Below the pieces are notes generated by a model, which saw only the letters and a program-made list of their open reading frames with translations, searched no databases and had not been told where the DNA came from. The position numbers and the translations under genes are program-made. 64,000 nt of DNA from NCBI GenBank assembly GCA_020851565.1, contig JADZCN010000161.1:1-64000 (forward strand), read 5' to 3'. This document shows, piece by piece, positions 24,048 through 32,218 of the stretch. Each line of letters opens with the position of its first letter. Position 1 is the first letter of the stretch. The DNA is from Acidobacteriota bacterium. Its GTDB lineage: Bacteria; Acidobacteriota; Vicinamibacteria; Vicinamibacterales; UBA2999.

Positions 24048-26663
24048 TTACTCCGTGCGAAGCGCTTGCACGACATCCACGTGTGCCGCCCTCGCGGCCG
24101 GCATCAGCGATGCGACAACGGCGGCGGCGATGAGCACGCCCGCCGCGCCGAGGATGGGCATCGGTCCGGGCAGCTGAAGGCCGTCCACATAGCTCGATGC
24201 CACGCCGGCAAGGGCATAACCGCTCGCGGCACCCAGGATCACGCCCGGCAGGACGATGCCCGCGCCTTCCCGCAGCACGCCGACCAGCAGCTCCCGCGGC
24301 GTGGATCCCAGTGCCATTCGCACGCCCAGCTCGCGCGTGCGGGCGCTCACCGAGAAGGCGAGTACACCTGCGACGCCCACGACGGCGACCAGCAGTGCCA
24401 CCACGGCGAAGCCGGCCACCACGGCGGCGTTCACGCGCTCGGGCGCCAGCACTTCGGCGCGCACGTCCTCGAGCGTGGCGGCGCGCTCGACGGGCTGATC
24501 CGGCGCGAGGTCGCGGACGATCCGCGTCACCGTCGGCACGAGCACGTACGGGTCCCCGGCCGTGCGCACGAAGATCCTTCCGGCGAAGGGCACCTGGCGG
24601 AACGGGTGGTAGATCACGAACGAGGGCGCTGCCCCGATCTGCTGGTCGTTCACGTCCGCGGCCACGCCGACGATGCGGCGCGGCTGGGATCCGAAGACCG
24701 GGTCGGTCCACCACACGCGCCGGTTGAGGACGTGGCCATCCGGGAACATGCGGGCCACGATGCTCTGGCTCACAATCGCCACCGGCTCGCGGCCCGCCCG
24801 GTCGTCCTCGGTGAAGTCCCGCCCGGCGACGATCGGCACGCCCAGCGCGGCGAAGAAGCCGGGCGTGACATTGCGGAAGAGCGCGTGAGGCGGCTCCTCG
24901 TCGGGTGCCGGGGCATGGCCCTCGGCGGCGAACGAGAAGGGGCCGAAGGTGCCGATGTCGCGCCACGGCACGACGTTGCCGGCAGCCACGCGCTCCACGC
25001 CGGGGAGCGTTCCGATGCGGCGGATTGCCTCCTCGTAGAAGCCGATCGCTTTCGGGCCGAACGCCTCGACGGGGAGCGGTGCATCCAGGGCCAGCACGTG
25101 GCGCGTGTCTACCCCGCTGTCCCGCGCCTGCAGCGCGAGCAGCGTCGCGAGGAGGGCGCCCGCGGCGGAGAGCAGCACGAACGAGCAGGCCACCTGCGCC
25201 ATCGCAAAGGCCCTCAGGCGGCGGCTCGTTCCGGGCGTGATGCGCAAGGCGGCGTTCGGCACGCCTGTGGCCGGGCCGCCCATCTCCGGCAGCCGCGGCA
25301 CGAACGGCAGGAGCACGGCCGCGACGAGCGCGAGTCCCGCGCCCACCCACACGACGGTCCCGTCGAGTGTCACCTCCAGCGCCCGCACCGAGAAGCGCGA
25401 GGCAAAACGCGCGACGATGGCCACGAGCGGGCCCGCCAGCACCACGCCCAGCACCGCGCCGGTCCCGCAGAGCAGCAGGCTCTCGGCGAGGAGCGTCCGC
25501 CTGAGCGCACCGCGGCTGGCGCCGAGCGCCGCGCGGACAGCCAGCTCGCCCTCCCGTCGCACCGAACGCGCGAGGATCAGGTTGGCGACGTTCGCGCAGG
25601 CGATGAAGAATACGACGGCCGACGTGACGAGGAGCATGAGCAGGATGGCGCGCGCCGGCGTGGCAATCTGGTCGCGGAGGCGCGTCACTTCGAGCCGCAC
25701 CTCGCGCGCGGCCTGGTACGCCTCGGGATGCGCGGCGACGATGGCCGCATGCGCGGCCGCGAGTTCGGCGCGCGCAGCTTCCAGCGTGGCGCCTGGTGCG
25801 AGGCGCCCGAAGAGCTCGGTCATCCGGTGCGTCCGCCCGGTGACCATCAGGGCATCGAGGTGGTGCGGGCTCGTGACGACGTTCGCGACGATCTCCGTGT
25901 CGGCCGGATACGGCACTGACGGCTCGAGGACCCCGACAATGGTGGCCGTGCGGGAGTCGAGGCGGATGGTCCTGCCGACGACCGTGGGGTCGCCGCCGAG
26001 GACCGTGGACCAGAAGCGGTGCGTGAGCACCGCCGCCCCCTCCGCCCCCGGCCCATCGTCGGCGGGCGTGAGCAGGCGGCCGAGGGCGGGCTGCAGGCCC
26101 ATGACGTCGAAGAACGTGCCGCTGACCAGCCCCGCTTTGACCACGCGCGGCTCGCCCAGCCCAATCAGCGTGAAGCCGAAGGTGGAGAAGTCGCCGAAGG
26201 CACCGATGGTGCTGGCGCGGGACTTCAGGTCCTCGATCTCCGGGACCGAGAACGTCATGTTGTCGGCGCCGATTCCGGGCGCGCTCTGCCGGATGTAGAC
26301 GAGGCGGTCCTCGCCGCGATTGACGAGGGGGCGCAGCAGCACGCCGCGCACCACGCTGAAGATGGCCGCGTTGGCGCCGATCCCCAGGGCCAGTGTCGCG
26401 ATGACGGCGGCGGAGAGGCCCCGCGCGCGAAGGAGCGACCGCAGGCCGACGCGGATGTCCTGCGTTAGGGCCATCGCGGCATCGAACCAGCGGCTGTACC
26501 AGACGCGCCGCATCGACTCGCGCGCGGCCGGCAGGTAGCCGAGCTCGGCGAGCGCGGCCCGGCGAGCCGTCGCCGGATCCTCGCCGCGCTCGATCCGTTC
26601 GTTGATGCTCAGTGCGAGATGGCCCCGGAGCTCGTCATCGAGCTCGCGCTCGTCGGGTCGCAT
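24048..26663 (-). CDS. ADOP-type ABC transporter permease
   Basis: An 871-residue MacB/FtsX-type permease of the acidobacterial duplicated orphan permease kind. The soluble N-terminus (ELDDELRGHLALSINERIERG) is typical. TM1 is at about residues 75-100, a large extracytoplasmic domain follows, then two FtsX modules each with three membrane segments (around ACANVANLILARS and the C-terminal LGVRMALGSTPRELL). No ATP-binding partner is encoded nearby, as is usual for ADOPs. Their function is unproven; export or signalling is suggested. It lies 4 bp after padR and overlaps nothing. Confidence 0.92.
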   Translation of the reverse strand: MRPDERELDDELRGHLALSINERIERGEDPATARRAALAELGYLPAARESMRRVWYSRWFDAAMALTQDIRVGLRSLLRARGLSAAVIATLALGIGANAAIFSVVRGVLLRPLVNRGEDRLVYIRQSAPGIGADNMTFSVPEIEDLKSRASTIGAFGDFSTFGFTLIGLGEPRVVKAGLVSGTFFDVMGLQPALGRLLTPADDGPGAEGAAVLTHRFWSTVLGGDPTVVGRTIRLDSRTATIVGVLEPSVPYPADTEIVANVVTSPHHLDALMVTGRTHRMTELFGRLAPGATLEAARAELAAAHAAIVAAHPEAYQAAREVRLEVTRLRDQIATPARAILLMLLVTSAVVFFIACANVANLILARSVRREGELAVRAALGASRGALRRTLLAESLLLCGTGAVLGVVLAGPLVAIVARFASRFSVRALEVTLDGTVVWVGAGLALVAAVLLPFVPRLPEMGGPATGVPNAALRITPGTSRRLRAFAMAQVACSFVLLSAAGALLATLLALQARDSGVDTRHVLALDAPLPVEAFGPKAIGFYEEAIRRIGTLPGVERVAAGNVVPWRDIGTFGPFSFAAEGHAPAPDEEPPHALFRNVTPGFFAALGVPIVAGRDFTEDDRAGREPVAIVSQSIVARMFPDGHVLNRRVWWTDPVFGSQPRRIVGVAADVNDQQIGAAPSFVIYHPFRQVPFAGRIFVRTAGDPYVLVPTVTRIVRDLAPDQPVERAATLEDVRAEVLAPERVNAAVVAGFAVVALLVAVVGVAGVLAFSVSARTRELGVRMALGSTPRELLVGVLREGAGIVLPGVILGAASGYALAGVASSYVDGLQLPGPMPILGAAGVLIAAAVVASLMPAARAAHVDVVQALRTE

Positions 26664-26667
26664 GGTC

Positions 26668-27024
26668 TTACTCCTCGCGAGATGCCGGGTTCATGATGCG
26701 GCCGATGGCCGCGACGAGCTGTGACCAGCGATCCTGCTCGCGCGCCAGCTGGGCCTTTCCCGTGGCGGTGAGCTCGTAGTACTTCGCACGCTGGTTCGCC
26801 TCGCTGGTGGCCCACTTCGACTTGAGCCACCCGCGCTTTTCGAGGCGGTGGAGCGCGGGGTAGAGCGAGCCGGTTTCCACCCGGAGCAGCTCGTCGGACT
26901 GCTGGCGGATGGACTGGCCAATGCCATGGCCGTGCCGGGGGCCCCACTGCAGGGTCCGGAGAATGAGCATGTCGAGGGTGCCCTGGAGCAGCTCCAGGCG
27001 AGTGTCGTCGGGGGCTTTGGCCAT
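26668..27024 (-). CDS. PadR-family transcriptional repressor
   Basis: A 118-residue winged-helix protein. Family signature: LLQGTLDMLILRTLQWGPRHGHGIGQSI, then LLRVETGSLYPALHRLEKRGWLKSKW and the wing NQRAKYYELTATGKAQL. PadR proteins bind DNA as dimers and usually repress their own operon. It is first in the padR-ADOP-propeller operon, with a long palindrome directly upstream of its start, so self-repression is strongly suggested. Confidence 0.93.
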   Translation of the reverse strand: MAKAPDDTRLELLQGTLDMLILRTLQWGPRHGHGIGQSIRQQSDELLRVETGSLYPALHRLEKRGWLKSKWATSEANQRAKYYELTATGKAQLAREQDRWSQLVAAIGRIMNPASREE

Positions 27025-27027
27025 GGA

Positions 27028-27065
27028 TGTAGATCGTCTACGTCCTGAGACGTAGGCTGTCTACA
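27028..27065. promoter_or_regulatory. PadR operator: 17-bp near-perfect inverted repeat
   Basis: Two 17-bp arms (27028-27044 and 27049-27065), separated by the 4 bases CTGA, match at all but a few positions in the middle. Outer ends are TGTAGA and TCTACA and inner ends are CTACGTC and GACGTAG. Each arm itself contains a shorter palindromic TAGAnnnTCTA-like core, so two PadR dimers could bind. It sits 3 bases upstream of padR's start codon. Confidence 0.8.
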
Positions 27066-27085
27066 GCTTGTTCCTTGACAAGTCC

Positions 27086-27108
27086 TTAACAGGGACTGTC
27101 CCCGTTAA
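27086..27108. repeat. REP-like palindrome between padR and the racemase gene
   Basis: Arms TTAACAGGGAC and GTCCCCGTTAA (11 bp each, one mismatch) flank a single T. The GGGGAC/GTCCCC core resembles the palindromic elements spread in many Acidobacteria and related genomes near RAYT transposases. No second copy was noticed in the window, so the class is only suggested. It could also be a weak transcription barrier between the divergent genes. Confidence 0.6.
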
Positions 27109-27142
27109 ATCACCCGGAGTAGAGTGGCGCCTGGAGACGCCC

Positions 27143-28369
27143 ATGCGACGACGCGACCTGCTGAAGCTTGCCGCGACTGCTCCTGTCGCGGCCCTGGCCG
27201 GAGGAGAGCGGGCGAAGGCCCAGACACGGCAGACCACCCGGCTTCGGCCGGGCGGCAGCGACGACGGGTTCGACCCCTGGGTCGAAGTCATCGCGCCGGC
27301 CTTCCGCCACAACGCCGCCGAGGTGAGCCGCCTGGCCGGTGGCCGGCCCATTCTCGCCGTCATCAAGAACAACGCCTACGGCGTCGGCGACCAGGTGGTG
27401 GGCCCTATCGTGGATGGCTGCCCGCAAGTGGTTGGCCTCGCGTGCGTGCGGCCCGGAGAGGCACTGGCCATGCGCGCGATGGGCGTCGGCAAGCCGATCC
27501 TGACGATGGCGGAGCTCGGGATCGAGGAATCGGCCGAGCTCGTGCGGAAAGACGTGACATTGTCGTGCTGGCTGGACGACGCCGGCGAGCGCCTGGCGCG
27601 GATCGCGAAGGCGGCGAGGCGGCGCGTGCCCGTTCATCCCTATCTCGACACCGGGATGAACCGGGAGGGAATGCCTCTCACGCGGGCTCTGCCGTGGCTG
27701 GAGAACCTGGCCAGGCAGCCCGACATCCACCTCGACGGCATCTACCAGATGTTCGTGCACGACGTGGAGTTCGACCGCGTCCAGCTCGAGCGGTTCACGT
27801 CATTCCTCGACCGCGCGGCAGCCGCCGGCATCCGCCCGCGCCTGCGCCACGCGGCCGCGACCTTCGAGCTGCACCGGGTCCCCGAATCGCACCTGGACGC
27901 CGTGCGCGTGGGCAATGCCCTGTTCGGTTCCCCCGCAGGACCGGACGTGGCGCACCCGTTCGATCCCAAGCCGGTGTTCCGCCTGAGGGCGCGCGTCGTG
28001 CGGGTGGAGCGCGTGGAAGCGGGCGAGAGCGCGGGTTTCAACCGCGGCTTCCGCCCGCCCGCGGCAACCTCGGTGGCGCTGCTGCCGGTGGGGCATACCG
28101 ACGGGTACGCCAGCGCCGCCGCCGGCGTAAGCGAGGTGCTCATCGGCGACCGGACGTACCCCGTCGTTCCCGGCGGCGTGAACTCCGCACACACCATCGT
28201 GGACGTGGGCGCCGACCCGGCCGTGCGCGTCGGCGATGTCGCGACGCTGATTGGGCCGGATCACCCGTCGATTTTGCCGGCCGAGGTCGGCGCGCGCACG
28301 AAGACCGGCACGCTGCAGGTGATGACGCGGCTCAGTGCGCTGCTGCCGCGGCGCGTCGTTGAGGCGTAG
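27143..28369 (+). CDS. Exported alanine racemase-family protein, atypical active site
   Basis: A 408-residue fold-type III PLP protein. A twin-Arg-like leader (MRRRDLLKLAATAPVAALAGG) suggests export. The PLP lysine is K75 in AVIKNNAYGVG. The region that in normal racemases reads GESVSYGRTF reads GESAGFNRGF, so the second catalytic base Tyr is Phe299. The later GYADG is GHTDG, and the usual VSMDQ loop is NSAHT. These changes argue against simple alanine racemase activity; a racemase or binding role on other amino acids is possible. The start ATG 27143 has GGAG upstream. Confidence 0.82.
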   Translation: MRRRDLLKLAATAPVAALAGGERAKAQTRQTTRLRPGGSDDGFDPWVEVIAPAFRHNAAEVSRLAGGRPILAVIKNNAYGVGDQVVGPIVDGCPQVVGLACVRPGEALAMRAMGVGKPILTMAELGIEESAELVRKDVTLSCWLDDAGERLARIAKAARRRVPVHPYLDTGMNREGMPLTRALPWLENLARQPDIHLDGIYQMFVHDVEFDRVQLERFTSFLDRAAAAGIRPRLRHAAATFELHRVPESHLDAVRVGNALFGSPAGPDVAHPFDPKPVFRLRARVVRVERVEAGESAGFNRGFRPPAATSVALLPVGHTDGYASAAAGVSEVLIGDRTYPVVPGGVNSAHTIVDVGADPAVRVGDVATLIGPDHPSILPAEVGARTKTGTLQVMTRLSALLPRRVVEA

Positions 28370-28389
28370 AAGGCGCAACGCGCCGGGCT

Positions 28390-29691
28390 TCAGTGCGCCG
28401 GCGGGCCGTCCAGACGGCCCACTTCGCCCGCCCGCACGAGGGCGTTGCGGAACAGGATCGGCCCCACGAGCACGTGCAGCCCGCTCAGCGCCACGACCAG
28501 CGTCTGCACGGGCCGCCCCCACTCCGGGAACTCGGTGGCGACCAGCACACCGAGACCGAGGGTGACGCCGGCCTGCGAGACGAGGCCTGTCCAGAGCAGC
28601 TGGCTGGTGTCGTCGGTCAGCCCCGCGGAGCGGAGGCCCATCGACGCGCCGGCGCGCAGTGAGACCACGCGAACGATGGCGACCGCGACCGCGGGCACGC
28701 CAATCACCGCAAGTGCGTCGAGCTGGAGGCTGGCGCCGGCGGCCGCGAAGAACAGGATCAGCACCGGCAGTGCACTGCGCTCCACCGCATCGCGCAGCGC
28801 GTCGGCCCTGGCCGGCGCGATGTTCTCGATGACGAGCCCTGCCGCGAGGGACGCGAGCAGCGGCTCGAGGTGCCAGAGTCGCCCGGCCTGGCTGAGGATC
28901 ACGCAGAGCGCCAGCAGCACGAGCGTGAGCTCGCGGCCCACCAGGCGCAGGTAGAAGGCGAACAGTCCGCCGACCACCCCGCCGAAGGCCAGCGATCCGA
29001 AGATCTCCCAGCTGAGGTTCACCAGCAGGCCGCCGCCCTCCGCGGCGCCGCCGGCCATCGTCCGGGCGAGCTGCATGACCAGCGTGAACACGAGGATCAG
29101 CGCCAGGTCGGCGAGCACGGCGGTGGCGATGACGAGCTCTGCCAGCGGCCCGCGGGCACGGCTCTCGGCCACGACAGCGATGATCACGGTTGGCGAGAAG
29201 CTGGCGGTGATGGCCGTCAGCACGAGCACCATCGACAGGCGCTGCAGGCCCACCGCATCAGGGGCGATGGGGAGCCATGGCCACGCGATGAAGAACAGCA
29301 CGCCGATGACCGCGTACATCACGCCCAGCGTGACGGTGCCGACGAGGGCAATGGCCTTCGCCCGCGCCCGCAGGCGCTCGATGTTGATCTCGATGCCGGC
29401 GATGAGGGCGATGAGCGAGATGGCGAGCCCGTTCACCAGCTGGAGATCCCGTGCCATCGAGGCGGTGATCAGGTTCAGCAGGTACGGCCCGCACAGCAGG
29501 CCGAACAGCAGGTAGCCGCTGAGGCGCGGCAGGCGCACGATCTCGGCGGCCCCACCGAGCAGGTAGGCTGCGATGAGCGAGAAGCCGAAGGGCAGCGCCA
29601 CCGACGAGGCCGCGCCCACCGGCGCGATTCGCTGCACGCCGACGATGATGCCGAAGATGATCAGCAGCGCCAGGGGCCGAGCCAGGCTCAC
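28390..29691 (-). CDS. Cation/proton antiporter-like membrane protein A
   Basis: A 433-residue polytopic protein with about 12 membrane helices, of the CPA family by look (YLLFGLLCGPYLLN, IEINIERLRARAKAIALV, LATAVLADLALILVF). Family members exchange Na+ or K+ for H+. It starts at GTG 29691, overlapping the preceding antiporter-like gene by 4 bp (GTGA). The frame stays open upstream but only as the shadow of that gene. Two adjacent, different antiporter-type genes in one operon suggest they may form a pair. Confidence 0.85.
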   Translation of the reverse strand: MSLARPLALLIIFGIIVGVQRIAPVGAASSVALPFGFSLIAAYLLGGAAEIVRLPRLSGYLLFGLLCGPYLLNLITASMARDLQLVNGLAISLIALIAGIEINIERLRARAKAIALVGTVTLGVMYAVIGVLFFIAWPWLPIAPDAVGLQRLSMVLVLTAITASFSPTVIIAVVAESRARGPLAELVIATAVLADLALILVFTLVMQLARTMAGGAAEGGGLLVNLSWEIFGSLAFGGVVGGLFAFYLRLVGRELTLVLLALCVILSQAGRLWHLEPLLASLAAGLVIENIAPARADALRDAVERSALPVLILFFAAAGASLQLDALAVIGVPAVAVAIVRVVSLRAGASMGLRSAGLTDDTSQLLWTGLVSQAGVTLGLGVLVATEFPEWGRPVQTLVVALSGLHVLVGPILFRNALVRAGEVGRLDGPPAH

Positions 29692-30839
29692 GCCTCGTCC
29701 TCCAGCTCGCCGGGCAGGAACATCGCCAGCGCCTCCGACGCCGCCGCAGCCGTGGTCGCGATGCCGACGAGCAGGGCACTGTCGCCGCCGAGGACGTGGC
29801 TCGCGTTGATGGCCAGGGCGATGCCCAGCACGCCCGGCGGTAGCAGGGCGGTGGCCAGCAGGCCCGGCCTCACCCGCACGAGGGGCGCGACCGCGACGCT
29901 GGCCAGGATCTTCCCCACCAGCCGCAGCAGCAAAGTGGCCACCGCCGCCCACACCACGACGAGCGTCCACTCGATGGTCGCGCCGGCCACGATGAGCAGC
30001 AGCGCCAGGAGCGGATGCTGCAGCACGCGCAGGTCGTTCACGCCGATGCGGTCGGCCACGCCGGGCGCCCGCACCCACACGAGCGCCGCGACGAACCCGG
30101 TGAGCAGGGGCGAGGTGCCAAGGTACATGCCCGTGCCCGCCATCAGGAGGATGGTGCCCGTCACGAAGACGCCGCGCTCCGGCGTCCCCGTTGCCCGTTC
30201 GAACAGCAGCCAGCCCGCCAGCCCGATGCCCGCGCCAGACGCCACCGTCGCCGCCAGCCGCAGGGCCGCCGCCGCGCTCCCTTCCCCCCCGAGCCAGGCC
30301 ACGGCAACCGAGCCGAACACGATGAGCGGCACATCGTCCACGTCGGCCATTCGAATGACCCGTCGTGCCGACTCCGATTGACCGGCGTGTGTCACCGCGG
30401 AGGCCGACGCCGCGATACCGAGAAACGCCGCGCACGCCGCCGCCGGGATCGGCAGCGGCACGGCCCAGGCATCGAGGAGGAACCACAGGCCGCCGGCGAC
30501 TCCCACGGTCGTGACGATGAAACCCAGACCGCCTGCGAGGTACGCGTCGCGCGCCGCCGCCCTGGGAATGGTGGTCGTTCCCACCCCGACGAACACGCCG
30601 AGCACGGCCAGCGCCACCGACACCAGCGGCTCCGCGCGCCCGAGGATCCCCGGCGACAGCACGTTGATGCCGGACGGCCCGAGCAGCACACCGATGGCGA
30701 TGAAGACGAGCGATGGCGCCAGCGTGTCACCCACGCCGAGCGCGAGCCGGCGGCGCGGCAGCCAGCGACGGCGCACGGGTGGCGCCGGCGCGTCCAGCGC
30801 GTCGCGGCCGACCTCGGGCCAATGACGCTCAGGGGACAT
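29688..30839 (-). CDS. Cation/proton antiporter-like membrane protein B
   Basis: A 383-residue protein with about 11-12 membrane helices and an Na+/H+-exchanger-like pattern (FIAIGVLLGPSGINVLSPGI, IAASASAVTHAG, MADVDDVPLIVFG). The DD pair in the last motif could be the ion-binding site. It is the middle gene of three: it overlaps the PDZ protein upstream by 11 bp and the second antiporter downstream by 4 bp. Such overlaps indicate tight co-translation. It could be a distinct exchanger or one half of a heteromeric one. Confidence 0.82.
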   Translation of the reverse strand: MSPERHWPEVGRDALDAPAPPVRRRWLPRRRLALGVGDTLAPSLVFIAIGVLLGPSGINVLSPGILGRAEPLVSVALAVLGVFVGVGTTTIPRAAARDAYLAGGLGFIVTTVGVAGGLWFLLDAWAVPLPIPAAACAAFLGIAASASAVTHAGQSESARRVIRMADVDDVPLIVFGSVAVAWLGGEGSAAAALRLAATVASGAGIGLAGWLLFERATGTPERGVFVTGTILLMAGTGMYLGTSPLLTGFVAALVWVRAPGVADRIGVNDLRVLQHPLLALLLIVAGATIEWTLVVVWAAVATLLLRLVGKILASVAVAPLVRVRPGLLATALLPPGVLGIALAINASHVLGGDSALLVGIATTAAAASEALAMFLPGELEDEA

Positions 30840-32190
30840 CCGGCGGGGCCGATGGGTGGACGACGACGACGAACTGCTGGCCTTCCCGCCGCACGGTGAA
30901 TATCACGCCCGCGTCAGGGATCGCCGCCTCCAGCAGCCGGCGAATCTGGACGGGCGTCGGGTCGGGCTCGTCACCGGCGGCCACTACGAGATCGCCGGGG
31001 CGCAGCGCGCTGGCGGCCAGGCCGCGATCCGTCGGGTCCTCGACGACACGCGTGCCCGTCCCGGGTGTCCGCTCGAAGCGCACGGCACCCACGGCCGCCT
31101 CGGCGAGCTCTGCGCGGGCAGCAGGGGTCAGCTCAAGAGACTGGGGCGTGCCCGCCCGGACGATTCGGATCGTCACCACTTGCCGCGGCAGGGATGCCAC
31201 CGCGAGCAGGAACCGATCCGGATCGTCCACCGGCCGCTCGGCGAGGTCCGTGATCACATCGCCCGGGCGCAACACGTCGGCGGCGGGGCCGTCGGTGTCG
31301 ACCTCCGCCACGACGACACCGCGTGGCGCGCGCGTGGCCTGCGCGAGCTCCGGGGTGAGGGGCTGCACGGCGATGCCGAGGGTCGAGGGAGCCGGGGCGC
31401 CGCCGGCGCCGATGCGCGCCGCGAGGTCGACGACGTCGCGGGCGTCTGCGATGGCGAGGGCACCCGTGTCAGCGACGACGACCCCGAGGAAGTCGCCCGT
31501 CACCGAGAAGATCAGCGCACCTGGCGCCACGGTTGTGGCCCCGAGTGGGAGTAGCGGGTTGGACCAGCGGGCGCTGGTGAAGCGCTCGCCCCTGCCAAGC
31601 TGGATGGGACGGAGCGTGAAACCGGCCTGTGTGCCCTCGACGGCCACGACCCAGAGCGGCCGTCGCAGCCCCGAGAGTGGGAGCGGTGTCACCTGCCGCG
31701 CCGGCGCTTCGGGCACGCGCACGACGCTCACGGGCCTGATGGGATCTGTTCCGAGCAGCGTTGCGGGGCCCCTGCTTGCGGAGGTTCCGGCAGCCCCCAG
31801 CAGGCGCACCCCGGCCGGCACGATTGCCACCGCCGTGGTGGCGTCGAGGCGCAGCGCCACGACATGGCGAGCCTGGCTCCACTCCGGCGACTCGCCGATC
31901 ACGTCGGCCAGGCGTCGCGGCCTCGGTGTTGGCGGCGCCTGGATCGTCAGCACGACGATGCTCGGGCCGACGAGGGCCTCGAGCCGCTCGACGTCCGCGG
32001 TGAGCGCGTCGGACGAGGCGCGCGACGCCAGCCGCTCGAGCGGCGGCACCGACGCGTCCACGACGGGCGGAGTCTCCGGAAATCGCAGGCGCGACAACAG
32101 CAGCAGCACCACCACGCAGATGGCAATGGTGATGAGCAGCAGACGCGACTCGTGGGAGCTGCGCGAGGGGCGCTCGCCTGACTCGGCCAT
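30829..32190 (-). CDS. Membrane-anchored HtrA-like PDZ protein, protease site lost
   Basis: A 453-residue protein with one N-terminal membrane segment (about residues 16-34), a trypsin-like beta-barrel region (about 65-245) and two PDZ domains (about 250-350, LGIAVQPLTPELAQ; and about 370-445). Where HtrA proteases show GNSGGP before the last strand, this one has VAPGALIFSVTGDFLGVVV, and no His-Asp-Ser triad can be placed. It is therefore probably a pseudo-protease that senses or scaffolds. As the first gene before two antiporters, it may tune them in response to envelope stress. Confidence 0.75.
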   Translation of the reverse strand: MAESGERPSRSSHESRLLLITIAICVVVLLLLSRLRFPETPPVVDASVPPLERLASRASSDALTADVERLEALVGPSIVVLTIQAPPTPRPRRLADVIGESPEWSQARHVVALRLDATTAVAIVPAGVRLLGAAGTSASRGPATLLGTDPIRPVSVVRVPEAPARQVTPLPLSGLRRPLWVVAVEGTQAGFTLRPIQLGRGERFTSARWSNPLLPLGATTVAPGALIFSVTGDFLGVVVADTGALAIADARDVVDLAARIGAGGAPAPSTLGIAVQPLTPELAQATRAPRGVVVAEVDTDGPAADVLRPGDVITDLAERPVDDPDRFLLAVASLPRQVVTIRIVRAGTPQSLELTPAARAELAEAAVGAVRFERTPGTGTRVVEDPTDRGLAASALRPGDLVVAAGDEPDPTPVQIRRLLEAAIPDAGVIFTVRREGQQFVVVVHPSAPPDVP

Positions 32191-32218
32191 TCCCCGATGG
32201 TAGCTCAGGGGCCGGCGT

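Noticed and set aside
27075-27080. TTGACA as a promoter -35 for the racemase gene
   Set aside because: No -10-like sequence lies 15-19 bp downstream; the region is G/C-rich and palindromic.
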